Notes: generated from the sequence alone by a model not told the origin. Shown: positions 1 through 8,695, numbered from the stretch's first letter. The stretch is 38,175 nucleotides of DNA from Oceanobacillus bengalensis (GCF_003628445.1 NZ_RBZO01000037.1:1-38175), one strand, 5' to 3'. Numbers and translations are program-made.

Positions 1-38
1 CTTGCTTTCCATTTTATTCTTTTATCAGCATCGTTCAT
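1..38 (-). CDS. 5' end of a gene leaving the window (probable transporter)
   Basis: Only the first 12 codons are visible (MNDADKRIKWKA). GGAGG at 46-50 lies 7 bases upstream of ATG, so the start is well supported. It follows two tiny membrane proteins and hyuA/hyuB on the same strand. Transporters are often encoded with such small subunits, so a solute permease for the hydantoin-like substrate is the likely identity. That rests on context alone, because the visible residues are not diagnostic. Confidence 0.55.
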   Translation of the reverse strand, partial: MNDADKRIKWKA

Positions 39-85
39 GGCATAACCTCCAGAATATATTTCTAAAGAGATTATCTCATAATCAA

Positions 86-202
86 TCATGGGTTAGAAGG
101 TGTGCATGGTTTGACGCTTACCTTTCTACTCATTTTCCTAGCCGCCAACGGACCTATAATAATTAGGAAGGCGAAATAAATAACAAAAATCGCTATTGCC
201 AT
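86..202 (-). CDS. Small single-span membrane protein (38 aa)
   Basis: ATG at 202 is preceded by an AAAGGAG ribosome site. The product has one hydrophobic segment, about residues 2-20 (AIAIFVIYFAFLIIIGPLA), followed by a basic tail (ARKMSRK), suggesting an N-out, C-in helix. It lies between another mini membrane protein and the truncated gene at the left edge, with gaps of 24 and 47 bases, so co-transcription with hyuA/hyuB is likely. It may be an accessory subunit of the transporter that follows. I do not recognise a family. Confidence 0.6.
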   Translation of the reverse strand: MAIAIFVIYFAFLIIIGPLAARKMSRKVSVKPCTPSNP

Positions 203-226
203 ATGACTACTCCTTTAAACGGATTT

Positions 227-376
227 TTAGGGACTTAACAATTGAGCCCATGTAAAAATGTATATAAAACCTAACCCAAGGAATCCCAGAATTGTTATGA
301 TCATTAATAGAGGAGGGGATTTTACTTCATCCATTTCAGATCCATCATAATTTAAATCATTTTTTACACTTTTCAT
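227..376 (-). CDS. Small single-span membrane protein (49 aa)
   Basis: ATG at 376 follows a GGGAGG site with a short spacer. The protein has an acidic soluble N-terminus (residues 1-21, with DGSEMDE) and one membrane helix at about residues 22-46 (LLMIITILGFLGLGFIYIFTWAQLL). It starts 31 bases after the hyuB stop, which fits one operon. It resembles small accessory proteins encoded beside sodium/solute symporters in general size and layout only. Function is unknown. Confidence 0.62.
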   Translation of the reverse strand: MKSVKNDLNYDGSEMDEVKSPPLLMIITILGFLGLGFIYIFTWAQLLSP

Positions 377-407
377 GGTGTACCTCCCTTCTAAAATTAC
401 AATAAAG

Positions 408-2138
408 TTAGTTATTTCTTATCACATTTGTTTCTTGATAATTTATTTTTAATGTCTTTTCATCGATTACTACAGAATATTGATGGAGTGCCTCATCTAC
501 GCTAATATGGCCTAATACAACATCCTTTAATACTTCGTCTGGGTTTCTTTCAATAGGTGTTCCATACCCACCACCACCAGCAGTCTGCAATATAATTGTG
601 GTATTTTTCGGTACTGACATCGTAACTTTAGACGATAATTCCTTTCGTTCTCCCTCAGGAGTAATGACTGTACACGATGAGTTTTCTCCTCCATGTCCAC
701 CAAATAAGCCCCAAGGTTTATTATTCTGTCTGTCTGACATTAATGTAACGGTATATTCATCACCTAGCAGTACAAGCTCTCGCTCAAGTCCTAATCCCCC
801 GCGATGTTTACCTGGACCACCACTTCCATCTACCAATGCATATTTGTTGACAATAAACGGGAAGGATTGTTCTATTACTTCAACTGGTGTATTCAAGGTA
901 TTTGTCATATTGGTATGGACACCATCCATTCCGTCCATATCTGTAAGTGCACCTTGACCTCCTCCATAAGTTTCTACATAAGAAAAATACTTATTTCTAT
1001 CCTTATTGAATCCACCTATAGAGAATCCATTCATGGTTCCTGAACAAGCAGCCATAGACTTCTCTGGAAGAATATCTGCTAAGGCACCAAAAATTGTATC
1101 TGCAATTCTCTGAGAAGTATTAGAGTTTGCATTAGAAACAGGCGCAGGGAAGTTCGGATTTACTATCGTACCTTTTGGTGCAATAATTTCAATACTTCTG
1201 TAAGTCCCTGCATTCGGAGGAACATCAGGCTCCAATAATGACTTCAGCGCATAGAAGACGCAGGCGCTTGTTACTCCATGTGTAGAGTTAACAGGTCCTT
1301 TTGTTTGCTCGTTTGAACCAGTAAAGTCAACAGTAATTGTGTCACGATCTACTATAACTTTTGTACAGATCTTAAGTAAATCTTCTGTTATTCCATCACC
1401 CTCAAGATAGTCTGTAAACGTATATTCTCCATCGGTCACTTTCTCAATTGCATTACGCATTCTTCTGTCCGAGTAGTTCATGAGTTCCTTCATGCAAAGG
1501 AATACATGGTCTTTAGAATACTTTTCAACTAATTCTATAATTCCCTTTTCAGCAACACTATTTGCTGCTAGCTGAGCATAAATATCACCCAGTACTTCTT
1601 CACCAGTTCGAACATTCTTCTCTAAAAGACGTATAACTTCACTATCTAACACTCCATTTTTCCGTACCCTAATTGCTGGAAGACGTATTCCTTCCTGAAA
1701 AATCTCTGTTGCCTTTACAGACATACTTCCTGGAGTAAGACCTCCTACATCCACATGGTGAGCTATATTTGCAGCAATAGCAATTAACTCATTTCTATAG
1801 AAAATAGGGCTTATCATAAATATATCAGGTAAGTGAGATCCGCTAATATAAGGATCATTTATTAATATGGCATCTCCTTCCTTTAATTCATCTTCTGGAT
1901 ACATCTTCAATACTTCTTTAACTACTGAAGGCATTAATCCTAAATGAAGTGGGACATGTTCCGCTTGAGCAACTAGTTCTCCCTCTTTTGTGTAAATTGC
2001 CGTCGAACAGTCTACTCTATCCTTTATATTTGTGGATAAAGCGGTTCTGATTAACGTCACACCCATTTCTTCTGCAATTGTATAGAAAGAATTCTTCATT
2101 ACTTCTAATGTAATTCCATCAATTTTTGAGGACCGCAT
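408..2138 (-). CDS. hyuB: Hydantoinase B / oxoprolinase-type subunit HyuB
   Basis: This 576-aa protein belongs to the hydantoinase B / 5-oxoprolinase C-terminal family, the partner of HyuA in ATP-dependent opening of hydantoin or oxoproline-like cyclic amides. Diagnostic stretches include the N-terminal MKNSFYTIAEEMGVTLIRTA, HLPDIFMISP, SNANSNTSQRIADTIFGAL in the middle and GGGGYGTP near the C-terminus. Length is typical. Its ATG lies 20 bases inside the end of hyuA, indicating translational coupling and a heteromeric enzyme. The exact substrate cannot be read from sequence. Acetone-carboxylase-like subunits share this fold, but no third (gamma) subunit is present. Confidence 0.92.
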   Translation of the reverse strand: MRSSKIDGITLEVMKNSFYTIAEEMGVTLIRTALSTNIKDRVDCSTAIYTKEGELVAQAEHVPLHLGLMPSVVKEVLKMYPEDELKEGDAILINDPYISGSHLPDIFMISPIFYRNELIAIAANIAHHVDVGGLTPGSMSVKATEIFQEGIRLPAIRVRKNGVLDSEVIRLLEKNVRTGEEVLGDIYAQLAANSVAEKGIIELVEKYSKDHVFLCMKELMNYSDRRMRNAIEKVTDGEYTFTDYLEGDGITEDLLKICTKVIVDRDTITVDFTGSNEQTKGPVNSTHGVTSACVFYALKSLLEPDVPPNAGTYRSIEIIAPKGTIVNPNFPAPVSNANSNTSQRIADTIFGALADILPEKSMAACSGTMNGFSIGGFNKDRNKYFSYVETYGGGQGALTDMDGMDGVHTNMTNTLNTPVEVIEQSFPFIVNKYALVDGSGGPGKHRGGLGLERELVLLGDEYTVTLMSDRQNNKPWGLFGGHGGENSSCTVITPEGERKELSSKVTMSVPKNTTIILQTAGGGGYGTPIERNPDEVLKDVVLGHISVDEALHQYSVVIDEKTLKINYQETNVIRNN

Positions 2139-4209
2139 TTTTTAATTCCCTCCCAGCCTTTTTCTTCACATTTTGGATCACTAAGTTATGGTAAATGTCT
2201 ACTAAAGCTTCTTGATATGGATGAATAATCACTGTTGAATCAAGCTGCTCAATAACAGCTGGTCCTTTAATTACATTTCCTGAATACATATCACTTCTTT
2301 CATAGATAGAAGTATTATAAAAGCTTCCTTCAAAGTATACCTCACGATTTCCAATCGGTTCCAAATCCTGATTAGGACCATTATTATTAATATTTTCTTT
2401 AGGCTTTTTAATAAGACCATAAGAAATTAATCGTATATTGGCCACTTCAAGTTCTTCACCTAATCTACTAAATCCGTATACTTTATTGTGACTACTATGA
2501 AACTTTTCAACTGCATTCCTTATTTCTACTTCAGTTACATACATATCATCCAACTCAATATTTAGGTTATATGCTTGATTTTTATAACGTAAATCAAGAC
2601 TTGCCTGAAACTTCATTTCTTCTTTTTTAAACCCTTCAGCAGCTAGTTCATCACGTGAAATACGATATAATTTGGATAATTTATTATTTAATTCTTCTAG
2701 ATTAATTTGCGATAATTCTGAAATATAAGACTGTACATAATCATGGCGAACATCTGCTGTAAGCATCCCCATCGCACATGCTATACCAGGATTAGGAGGA
2801 ATAATAATATTCTTACAGCCAAGCTCCTCAGCAATATCACTTGCATGTAATGGTCCTGCTCCACCAAAAGCCAATAATGAGAAGTCCCGTGAATCATGAC
2901 CTTTTTCTACCGAAATAACGCGAATTCCTCTTACCATATTTGTATTTACTACTTTCAATATTCCCTCAGCAGCTTTTTCAACCGTTAAACCAAGGGGATC
3001 CGCAATTTTTTCTTTAATTACCTTTTTAGCGGAATGAATATCAATTTTCATCTTTCCACCTAATAGAGAATTTGGATTAATACGTCCTAAAATAGCATTG
3101 GCATCACTAACTGTAGGTTCTGTTCCTCCTTTTCCATAGCATACTGGACCAGGAACAGCTCCTGCACTTTCTGGACCAACACGAAGAGCACCACCTGAAT
3201 CAATCCAAGCTATACTACCACCACCAGCACCGATTGTGTGCATCTCTACCATTGGTACATGAATCGGAAAATCCTGTATCTTACTGCTCGTTGTATATTG
3301 AGGTTTCCCATTTTCTATTAATGATGTATCCAGGCTTGTTCCACCCATATCAATCGTTATTAAATTTTTATATTCTGTTTGATCTGCTATATTACTACCA
3401 CCGACTACTCCACCAGCTGGACCTGACAGTACAGTTCTTACAGGCATTTTAACAGTAGTATCTGTATTGATAACGCCTCCATTTGACTGCATAATATAAA
3501 GTTCACTCGGTATTTTCAACTCCGTAATTTTTTCTTCTAAATATCTAAGATAATACTCCATTTTTGGCATAACATAACCATTTACAACCGCTGTACTTGT
3601 TCTTTCGTACTCTTTAATTTCTGGAAGAACCTCGGAGGAAATGGTAATTGATACGTTCGGCAATGATTTTTCTAGGAATTCCTTTACTATTATTTCATTT
3701 TCACTATTTAAAAAGGAATTAATAAATGAAACAACTACCGCCTTTGCATCCACATCTTTTAATTTTTCTACTAATTCCGTCAGTTGATTTTGATCTATTT
3801 CTTTTACTACCTCACCTTTTGCATTAATTCTCTCATCAATTTCTAATCTTAAATCTCTCGTTACCAACGGTTCATTTCTTCTCGCTCTAAAATCATATAA
3901 CTTTGGTCGGGTCTGTCTGCCAATTTGCAGAACATCCTTAAAGCCCTTTGTTGTCAAAAGAACTGTTTTAGCACCCTTTTTTTCCAATAGGGTATTGGTA
4001 GCCACTGTTGATCCATGAATAAAGAAGTTTAAATCTTCATACTGAATCCCTGTTTCCATAATAATTTGCTTTACTCCATTTAAAACACCAATTGAACTGT
4101 TTTCCGGAGTGGAGGGAACTTTTGTAATAAATGTTTCTCCACTCTCCTCTGATATTAGAGCTACATCTGTAAATGTACCACCTGTGTCAACACCAATTCT
4201 ATACCTCAT
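2119..4209 (-). CDS. hyuA: Hydantoinase A / oxoprolinase-type subunit HyuA
   Basis: This 696-aa protein is the ATP-binding subunit of a hydantoinase/oxoprolinase. The actin-like ATPase signature is at residues 5-16 (IGVDTGGTFTDV), followed by STVATNTLLEKKGAKT, SGPAGGVVGG, the second phosphate loop ITIDMGGTSLDTSLI, and GAGGGSIAWID. Length is normal for the family. AGGAGG lies just upstream of the ATG at 4209. It forms a coupled pair with hyuB. A promoter and two candidate operator motifs lie in the 192-bp gap behind it. With the neighbouring ornithine-cyclodeaminase homologue, it probably serves catabolism of a cyclic amide or amino-acid derivative. Confidence 0.93.
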   Translation of the reverse strand: MRYRIGVDTGGTFTDVALISEESGETFITKVPSTPENSSIGVLNGVKQIIMETGIQYEDLNFFIHGSTVATNTLLEKKGAKTVLLTTKGFKDVLQIGRQTRPKLYDFRARRNEPLVTRDLRLEIDERINAKGEVVKEIDQNQLTELVEKLKDVDAKAVVVSFINSFLNSENEIIVKEFLEKSLPNVSITISSEVLPEIKEYERTSTAVVNGYVMPKMEYYLRYLEEKITELKIPSELYIMQSNGGVINTDTTVKMPVRTVLSGPAGGVVGGSNIADQTEYKNLITIDMGGTSLDTSLIENGKPQYTTSSKIQDFPIHVPMVEMHTIGAGGGSIAWIDSGGALRVGPESAGAVPGPVCYGKGGTEPTVSDANAILGRINPNSLLGGKMKIDIHSAKKVIKEKIADPLGLTVEKAAEGILKVVNTNMVRGIRVISVEKGHDSRDFSLLAFGGAGPLHASDIAEELGCKNIIIPPNPGIACAMGMLTADVRHDYVQSYISELSQINLEELNNKLSKLYRISRDELAAEGFKKEEMKFQASLDLRYKNQAYNLNIELDDMYVTEVEIRNAVEKFHSSHNKVYGFSRLGEELEVANIRLISYGLIKKPKENINNNGPNQDLEPIGNREVYFEGSFYNTSIYERSDMYSGNVIKGPAVIEQLDSTVIIHPYQEALVDIYHNLVIQNVKKKAGRELKNAVLKN

Positions 4210-4246
4210 TCTCTAACCTCCTGCTTATTTTCTAACAACACAACTT

Positions 4247-4261
4247 AGAAAGCGCTACCAT
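4247..4261. promoter_or_regulatory. Candidate cre (CcpA) site in the hyuA leader
   Basis: On the minus strand ATGGTAGCGCTTTCT matches the catabolite-responsive consensus WTGNAANCGNWNNCW at all but one fixed position. It lies about 25 bases downstream of the predicted hyuA start point, where CcpA would act as a roadblock. Supported by pattern match only. Confidence 0.35.
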
Positions 4262-4293
4262 AAAGATTATTTAAATTTCCTAATTTACCAAAA

Positions 4294-4322
4294 ATTTTAA
4301 CATTAGTTTTGGATAAAGTAAA
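4294..4322 (-). promoter_or_regulatory. Candidate sigma-A promoter of hyuA
   Basis: On the minus strand TTTACT (-35, 4317-4322) and TAAAAT (-10, 4294-4299) are separated by exactly 17 bases. This is the best sigma-A match in the gap between the RpiR regulator and hyuA, and it implies a leader of about 78 bases. Confidence 0.45.
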
Positions 4323-4401
4323 CCCTTTATTTTTCAAAAAGGATTTTTTTTTCCAAAATGATGCTCTTGCTAAATTATAGTTAATGTGAGGTTAGTAAAA
4401 T

Positions 4402-5259
4402 TTATATTGTTGTTATATTTTTTTCCACCAGCAACTGCCCTATTTTTTCTAATTTCTTTTGGGAATCGTTTTTCATATGCTTACCAAGCATTACTGTTAT
4501 GGTTTCAATTAAAGATATTAAAGGCACCATTGTGTAATGCTCATCATGTCTTATAGTCTTAAGAACAATGCTAGCAAATGCTTTAAGTGAATTATTTTCA
4601 TCATCTGTTATCAAAATAATTGGATGGCCCAATTCTTTACAATACTTTGCCGCCTGATAAGATAGCTGAGTGAAAGGGGACAGAGCAATGATTACTACAA
4701 CATCACCTTTTTTCATATGATATAATCTATCCATGATAAAATATGGTTCATAGCTAAGTTGATTTACTTTTGGGTAGAATTGATTAATAAGGTTCTCAAA
4801 GTAAATAGCAGCTACTCTAGAAGTTCTAAGTCCAAAAACATGAGTAGTTTCGGAGGAGATAATCAACTCAACCGTTTCCTCTATTCCTTCAATTAAGAAA
4901 TCATCTAAAGATATACGTTGTAGTACATTAATTTCATCCCATATTCTCTCGATATTACTTTCTCTACCACCACCTATTTTTTCCTCACTCTGGTCAAAAT
5001 TCCACCATTTAGGAACACGAGAATCTATTGATAACGCATGAATTTCCTTTTTGAAATCATTAAAGTTACTATAGCCTAGATTTTTTACCGCTCTTAATAC
5101 AGTGGTATTTCCTACACCAGCTTTTTCTGCCATTTCTGATACTCCATCTAGACCAATATTTCGGAAGTTTTCTATTACAAAGTCACAGAAAATACGTTGC
5201 TTTTTAGGTAACCCATTCTTTTTCTCCAATATTCTACTAATTATATTTTTATTACTCAT
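4402..5259 (-). CDS. RpiR/MurR-family transcription regulator (HTH + SIS)
   Basis: This 285-aa regulator has an N-terminal HTH_6 domain (residues about 1-75; MAEKAGVGNTTVLRAVKNLGYSNFNDFKKEI is the helix-turn-helix) and a C-terminal SIS sugar/ligand-binding domain (about 110-270; TTHVFGLRTSRVAAIYFENLI and DVVVIIALSPFTQ). The frame is open 24 codons further upstream, but AAGGAGG sits 10 bases before the ATG at 5259, so I take that as the start. A nearer ATG is out of frame and stops at once. It lies upstream of hyuA and divergent from the ornithine-cyclodeaminase homologue, so it probably controls both in response to a pathway intermediate. Confidence 0.88.
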   Translation of the reverse strand: MSNKNIISRILEKKNGLPKKQRIFCDFVIENFRNIGLDGVSEMAEKAGVGNTTVLRAVKNLGYSNFNDFKKEIHALSIDSRVPKWWNFDQSEEKIGGGRESNIERIWDEINVLQRISLDDFLIEGIEETVELIISSETTHVFGLRTSRVAAIYFENLINQFYPKVNQLSYEPYFIMDRLYHMKKGDVVVIIALSPFTQLSYQAAKYCKELGHPIILITDDENNSLKAFASIVLKTIRHDEHYTMVPLISLIETITVMLGKHMKNDSQKKLEKIGQLLVEKNITTI

Positions 5260-5356
5260 TTCATTTAATCCTCCTTCAGAAATTACATCGCTAAATAAAA
5301 TATACACGGTTTTATTGGATTTTAAAAACAAATGATAAATTTCCCTATAATCAATT

Positions 5357-5372
5357 AGGATTATTTAATCCT
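5357..5372. promoter_or_regulatory. Candidate RpiR operator palindrome
   Basis: AGGATTATTTAATCCT is a 7-2-7 perfect inverted repeat between the divergent RpiR and ornithine-cyclodeaminase-like genes. Its core GATTATTTAA recurs at 4265-4274 in front of hyuA. The position suits an operator serving both directions. Confidence 0.5.
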
Positions 5373-5389
5373 TTCTTGTGATTATGTGG

Positions 5390-5430
5390 TTTACAATAGT
5401 CCTTTTTAATGTTAGATTATTAATTATAAT
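5390..5430 (+). promoter_or_regulatory. Candidate promoter of the ornithine-cyclodeaminase-like gene
   Basis: TTTACA (5390-5395) and TAGATT (5413-5418) are spaced by 17 bases. A better -10, TATAAT, lies at 5425-5430 but has a poor -35. Either would start transcription close to the ribosome site. Sequence match only. Confidence 0.35.
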
Positions 5431-5468
5431 ATTTAGAATTTAATTTAAATACTGAAAGGGTGCTTAGA

Positions 5469-6611
5469 TTGAAAGAGGAAGAAATAAATAAAAGTGCTGC
5501 TGTAGAATTGTTATTTCTATCAGAACCTGAATTAATTGAAGCTGGTGTACTTGATATGGAACACTGTGTTGAAACAATTGATAAAATGTTTCAGGTATTG
5601 GGAGAAGGAGATTATCTCATGGGTGGACCCAAGGAGAACGATCACGGACTTATGCTTTGGTTTCCTGAAGAAAAGAGATTCGATAATATGCCAATTGCGG
5701 GGCCTGACAGACGTTTTATGTCACTGATTTCATACCTAGGAGGAGAGTTTAATATTGCTGGTGATAAATGGTATGGATCCAATATTGCAAACAAAGACAA
5801 AGGCCTCCCCCGTTCCATTCTAACCGTAACTCTAAATAATGTGGATACTGGTCAGCCACTTGCCTATATGTCGGGTAATCTAATTAGTGCAATGCGAACT
5901 GGTGCAGTACCAGGCGTTGCAAGCAGGCATTTAGCAAGAGAAGATTCAAAAGTATTGGGAGTTGTTGGTACTGGGGTAATTAACAGAGCATGTGTTGCTG
6001 CCATCAAATATGCAGTTCCTACTTTAGAAGTCATAAAAGTGTTTGATATTAATTTTGATAGAAGCAAAGCGTTTATTAAAGAACTGGAAAGTGAATTAAA
6101 TGTTAAATTTAAAATAGAAGATTCACTGGAAGCTTGTATAAGAGATTCAGACATTATAAGCGTGGCCACTTCAGGAGCAGCTAAACCAGTAATAGAAGAC
6201 GAGTGGATCAAAAAGGGTTGTTTGATAACGCTTACAGGAACTGCTCAGTTATCCGACGAATTTTATAAAAATAATAAAATTGTTGCAGACAATTGGAAAA
6301 TGCATGAAGCTTGGTATCGCGATGGCAGGGAACATCCAAATGGTATTGACAGTATTTTAAGTTGGGCACCAACTGGTGATCTTATTCATTTAGCGCATAA
6401 AAAGGAAATTGACCAAACCACGATACAAAGTCTCGGAGACATAGCCTATAGCAAGGAAAAAGTGAGAAAAAGTGATGATGAAACCATCATTTTTGTTACT
6501 GGTGGATTACCGACAGAAGATATTGCCTGGGGATATGAAGTATATAAGAAAGCAAAGGAAAAAGCAATCGGGCAAAAATTAAAGCTGTGGGATACACCAC
6601 ACTGGGCATAA
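5469..6611 (+). CDS. Ornithine cyclodeaminase / mu-crystallin family protein
   Basis: This protein of about 380 aa belongs to the ornithine cyclodeaminase/mu-crystallin family of NAD(P)-binding imine or amino-acid enzymes. Family features are SGNLISAMRTGAVPGVASRHLA (substrate-binding Lys/Arg region) and the Rossmann loop VLGVVGTGVINRACVAA, followed by a hydrophobic-D segment (VIKVFDINFDRSKAF). It is longer than the usual 320-340 aa, with an extended N-terminal part (DKWYGSNIANKDKGLPRSI). An in-frame GTG at 5460 overlaps the GAAAGGG ribosome site. The TTG at 5469, 8 bases after it, is therefore the better start. Similar long members have been annotated as tyramine oxidase subunit B, from memory. 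It is divergent from RpiR and has its own terminator. Confidence 0.85.
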   Translation: MKEEEINKSAAVELLFLSEPELIEAGVLDMEHCVETIDKMFQVLGEGDYLMGGPKENDHGLMLWFPEEKRFDNMPIAGPDRRFMSLISYLGGEFNIAGDKWYGSNIANKDKGLPRSILTVTLNNVDTGQPLAYMSGNLISAMRTGAVPGVASRHLAREDSKVLGVVGTGVINRACVAAIKYAVPTLEVIKVFDINFDRSKAFIKELESELNVKFKIEDSLEACIRDSDIISVATSGAAKPVIEDEWIKKGCLITLTGTAQLSDEFYKNNKIVADNWKMHEAWYRDGREHPNGIDSILSWAPTGDLIHLAHKKEIDQTTIQSLGDIAYSKEKVRKSDDETIIFVTGGLPTEDIAWGYEVYKKAKEKAIGQKLKLWDTPHWA

Positions 6612-6646
6612 GAGAGAAAACTAGGGAAGTTCTTCACTAGTACCTA

Positions 6647-6684
6647 AGCTAACAAGGAATTGTAATTTTTCTTGTTAGCTTTTT
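6647..6684 (+). terminator. Rho-independent terminator after the cyclodeaminase-like gene
   Basis: A perfect 10-bp stem AGCTAACAAG / CTTGTTAGCT with a 14-base loop is followed by TTTT. It lies 36 bases after the stop codon. Confidence 0.85.
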
Positions 6685-6760
6685 AGGGTCCAGAGGGACA
6701 GGTTCACTGGTCAATAGTTTATATCATACATCCCTTACATTATACATATTTCCTTTATAA

Positions 6761-6810
6761 CAAAAAGTAAGAACTAGAAGGTATAATTAAAATCTTCTAA
6801 TTTTCTAGTT
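6761..6810 (-). terminator. Possible terminator of the polysaccharide operon
   Basis: On the minus strand an 8-bp stem AACTAGAA / TTCTAGTT is followed by CTTACTTTTTG, just beyond the rfbB stop. The loop is 23 bases and the T-run is imperfect, so support is moderate. Confidence 0.4.
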
Positions 6811-6817
6811 GAAACTT

Positions 6818-7837
6818 CTATAAGTTATACTGTTTATCAAAATAATCCTTATATTCCCCACTTACAATTTGCTCCCACCATTCTTTATTATCCAAATACC
6901 ATTGAATGGTTTGCGCAATTCCAGTATCAAAGTTATATGTTGGGTTCCAACCTAATTTCTCAAGTTTTGTGGGATCTATTGCATAGCGCTTATCATGGCC
7001 TAAACGATCTTTTACAAATTCAATTAATTCTTCAGATTTCCCTAACGTTTTAATAATAGTTTTTACAACTTCAAGGTTTGTTTGTTCGTTGTGTCCACCT
7101 ACATTATATACTTCACCATTTTCCCCTTCATGCAATACCAAATCAATGGCTGCACAATGATCATATACATGTAACCAATCTCTTATATTTTCTCCAGTAC
7201 CGTAAACTGGTACCTTCTCTTCATTAAGTACCCTTGATATCGTCAGTGGAATTAATTTCTCTGGAAAATGATAAGGACCGTAGTTATTAGAGCAACGTGT
7301 AATATTAACAGGTAGATCATAGGTTTCGTGATACGCACGTACCAACAAATCCGACGACGCCTTACTTGCACTATAAGGACTATTTGGCTGAAGAGGTGTT
7401 TCTTCTGTAAAGAAAGTTGTTGGATCAAAATCTAATTCACCGTACACTTCATCTGTTGACACATGTAGGAATTTCGTGACATTAAACTCTTTAGCTGCAT
7501 CAAGTAGCACTTGCGTCCCTAAAACATTTGTTTGAGTAAAAATTTCAGGATTAGTAATGGAACGATCTACATGGCTTTCTGCAGCAAAATGTACAACATA
7601 ATCAAATTTTTCCTCCTTAAACTGATTAAAAATCGTTTCTCTATCTGCAATGTCGGCTTTAACAAAATGATAGTTACCCTTGCCTTCTATTTCCTTATGT
7701 TTTGTTAAGTCACCAGCATATGTTAACAAGTCTAAATTGTAGATATCATAATTAGGGTATTTATTAACCATGTATTGGACAAAATTCCCTCCAATAAAGC
7801 CAGCCCCACCCGTTACGACAACTTTCTTCTTAGTCAT
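6818..7837 (-). CDS. rfbB: dTDP-glucose 4,6-dehydratase (RmlB)
   Basis: This 339-aa short-chain dehydrogenase-type enzyme makes dTDP-4-keto-6-deoxyglucose, the second step to dTDP-L-rhamnose. It shows the NAD loop VTGGAGFIGGNFV at residues 7-19, the catalytic region HVSTDEVYGEL and the YSASK dyad. The frame is open 18 codons upstream, but GAGGTGA precedes the ATG at 7837, and this gives the family N-terminus MTKKKVVVTGGAG. It is the last gene of the rfbA-rfbC-rfbD-rfbB group, 2 bases after rfbD. Confidence 0.96.
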   Translation of the reverse strand: MTKKKVVVTGGAGFIGGNFVQYMVNKYPNYDIYNLDLLTYAGDLTKHKEIEGKGNYHFVKADIADRETIFNQFKEEKFDYVVHFAAESHVDRSITNPEIFTQTNVLGTQVLLDAAKEFNVTKFLHVSTDEVYGELDFDPTTFFTEETPLQPNSPYSASKASSDLLVRAYHETYDLPVNITRCSNNYGPYHFPEKLIPLTISRVLNEEKVPVYGTGENIRDWLHVYDHCAAIDLVLHEGENGEVYNVGGHNEQTNLEVVKTIIKTLGKSEELIEFVKDRLGHDKRYAIDPTKLEKLGWNPTYNFDTGIAQTIQWYLDNKEWWEQIVSGEYKDYFDKQYNL

Positions 7838-7839
7838 GT

Positions 7840-8691
7840 TTATTTCACCTCGATTAATTCGTTTAAATAATGTTTTAGAGCATCTTGCCATTTTGGTAGT
7901 TTGTTGAAACCATTCTTAACTAAATTATCTTTAGACATTCGTGAATTTTTAGGTCTAGCCGCTTTAGTAGGGTATTCCTCCGTACTAATCGCATTTACTT
8001 TTACCTTTTTATCCGCTTGTCTAAATATCTCCTCAGCAAATTCTGCCCAACTACAAAATCCATCATTCGAAGCATGATAAATACCATACTTATCGCTCTG
8101 AATCATTTCAATAAGTAACGTAGCTAAATCGTACGTGTACGTTGGTGATCCAATTTGATCACCAACAACATTAAGTTCGTCATGTGATTCTGACAAACGA
8201 AGCATTGTTTTAATAAAGTTATTTCCGTTCTTTCCGAATACCCATGAGATTCGAACAATAAAATAACTATCTAGTAGTTTCTGTACAGCTTTTTCCCCTT
8301 CAAGCTTTGTTAAACCATAATGATTGATTGGTTTTGTCCCACCAGTTTCTTTAAATTCATTTTCCCCAGTACCCTCAAATACATAGTCAGTACTTATGTA
8401 CATAAATTTTGCATTAACTTCCTTGGCAGCATTTGCTAAATTTCTAGTCCCTTCAACATTTACTTTCCAGCTAGTATCTTTATCATCCTCAGCTTTATCA
8501 ACTGCTGTATATGCTGCACAGTGAATAATTGCATCAGGTCTCAATTCATTTATATAATTGAAAGTCTTTTCTTCTAATGTAATATCTAAGTGAGCACTTC
8601 CTACTCCGATTATGTCTAATCCTTGTTTTTTCCCCTCATTAACAACATCAAATCCGAGTTGTCCAGTGTATCCCGTTACTAATATTTTCAT
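7840..8691 (-). CDS. rfbD: dTDP-4-dehydrorhamnose reductase (RmlD)
   Basis: This 283-aa reductase carries out the last step to dTDP-L-rhamnose. Features are MKILVTGYTGQLGFDV (NADPH loop), MYISTDYVFEG and HYGLTKLEGEKAV (YxxxK dyad). Start choice: an open frame of 7 more codons exists, but GAGGGG is 7 bases before the ATG at 8691. The ribosome site overlaps the rfbC stop codon, so translation is coupled. Confidence 0.95.
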   Translation of the reverse strand: MKILVTGYTGQLGFDVVNEGKKQGLDIIGVGSAHLDITLEEKTFNYINELRPDAIIHCAAYTAVDKAEDDKDTSWKVNVEGTRNLANAAKEVNAKFMYISTDYVFEGTGENEFKETGGTKPINHYGLTKLEGEKAVQKLLDSYFIVRISWVFGKNGNNFIKTMLRLSESHDELNVVGDQIGSPTYTYDLATLLIEMIQSDKYGIYHASNDGFCSWAEFAEEIFRQADKKVKVNAISTEEYPTKAARPKNSRMSKDNLVKNGFNKLPKWQDALKHYLNELIEVK

Positions 8692-8695
8692 TAAC

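Noticed and set aside
408-4209. Acetone carboxylase alpha/beta subunits
   Set aside because: The folds are shared, but there is no gamma subunit gene and the lengths and context fit hydantoinase/oxoprolinase better.
4321-4352. Hairpin CCTTT/AAAGG with a long T-run on the plus strand
   Set aside because: No plus-strand gene ends here and the stem is only five A/T-rich pairs.
6686-6712. GGGACAGGTTCACTGGTC-like string after the cyclodeaminase terminator
   Set aside because: It recalls another degenerate palindrome seen in Bacillaceae, but only one copy is present here, so no repeat can be supported.
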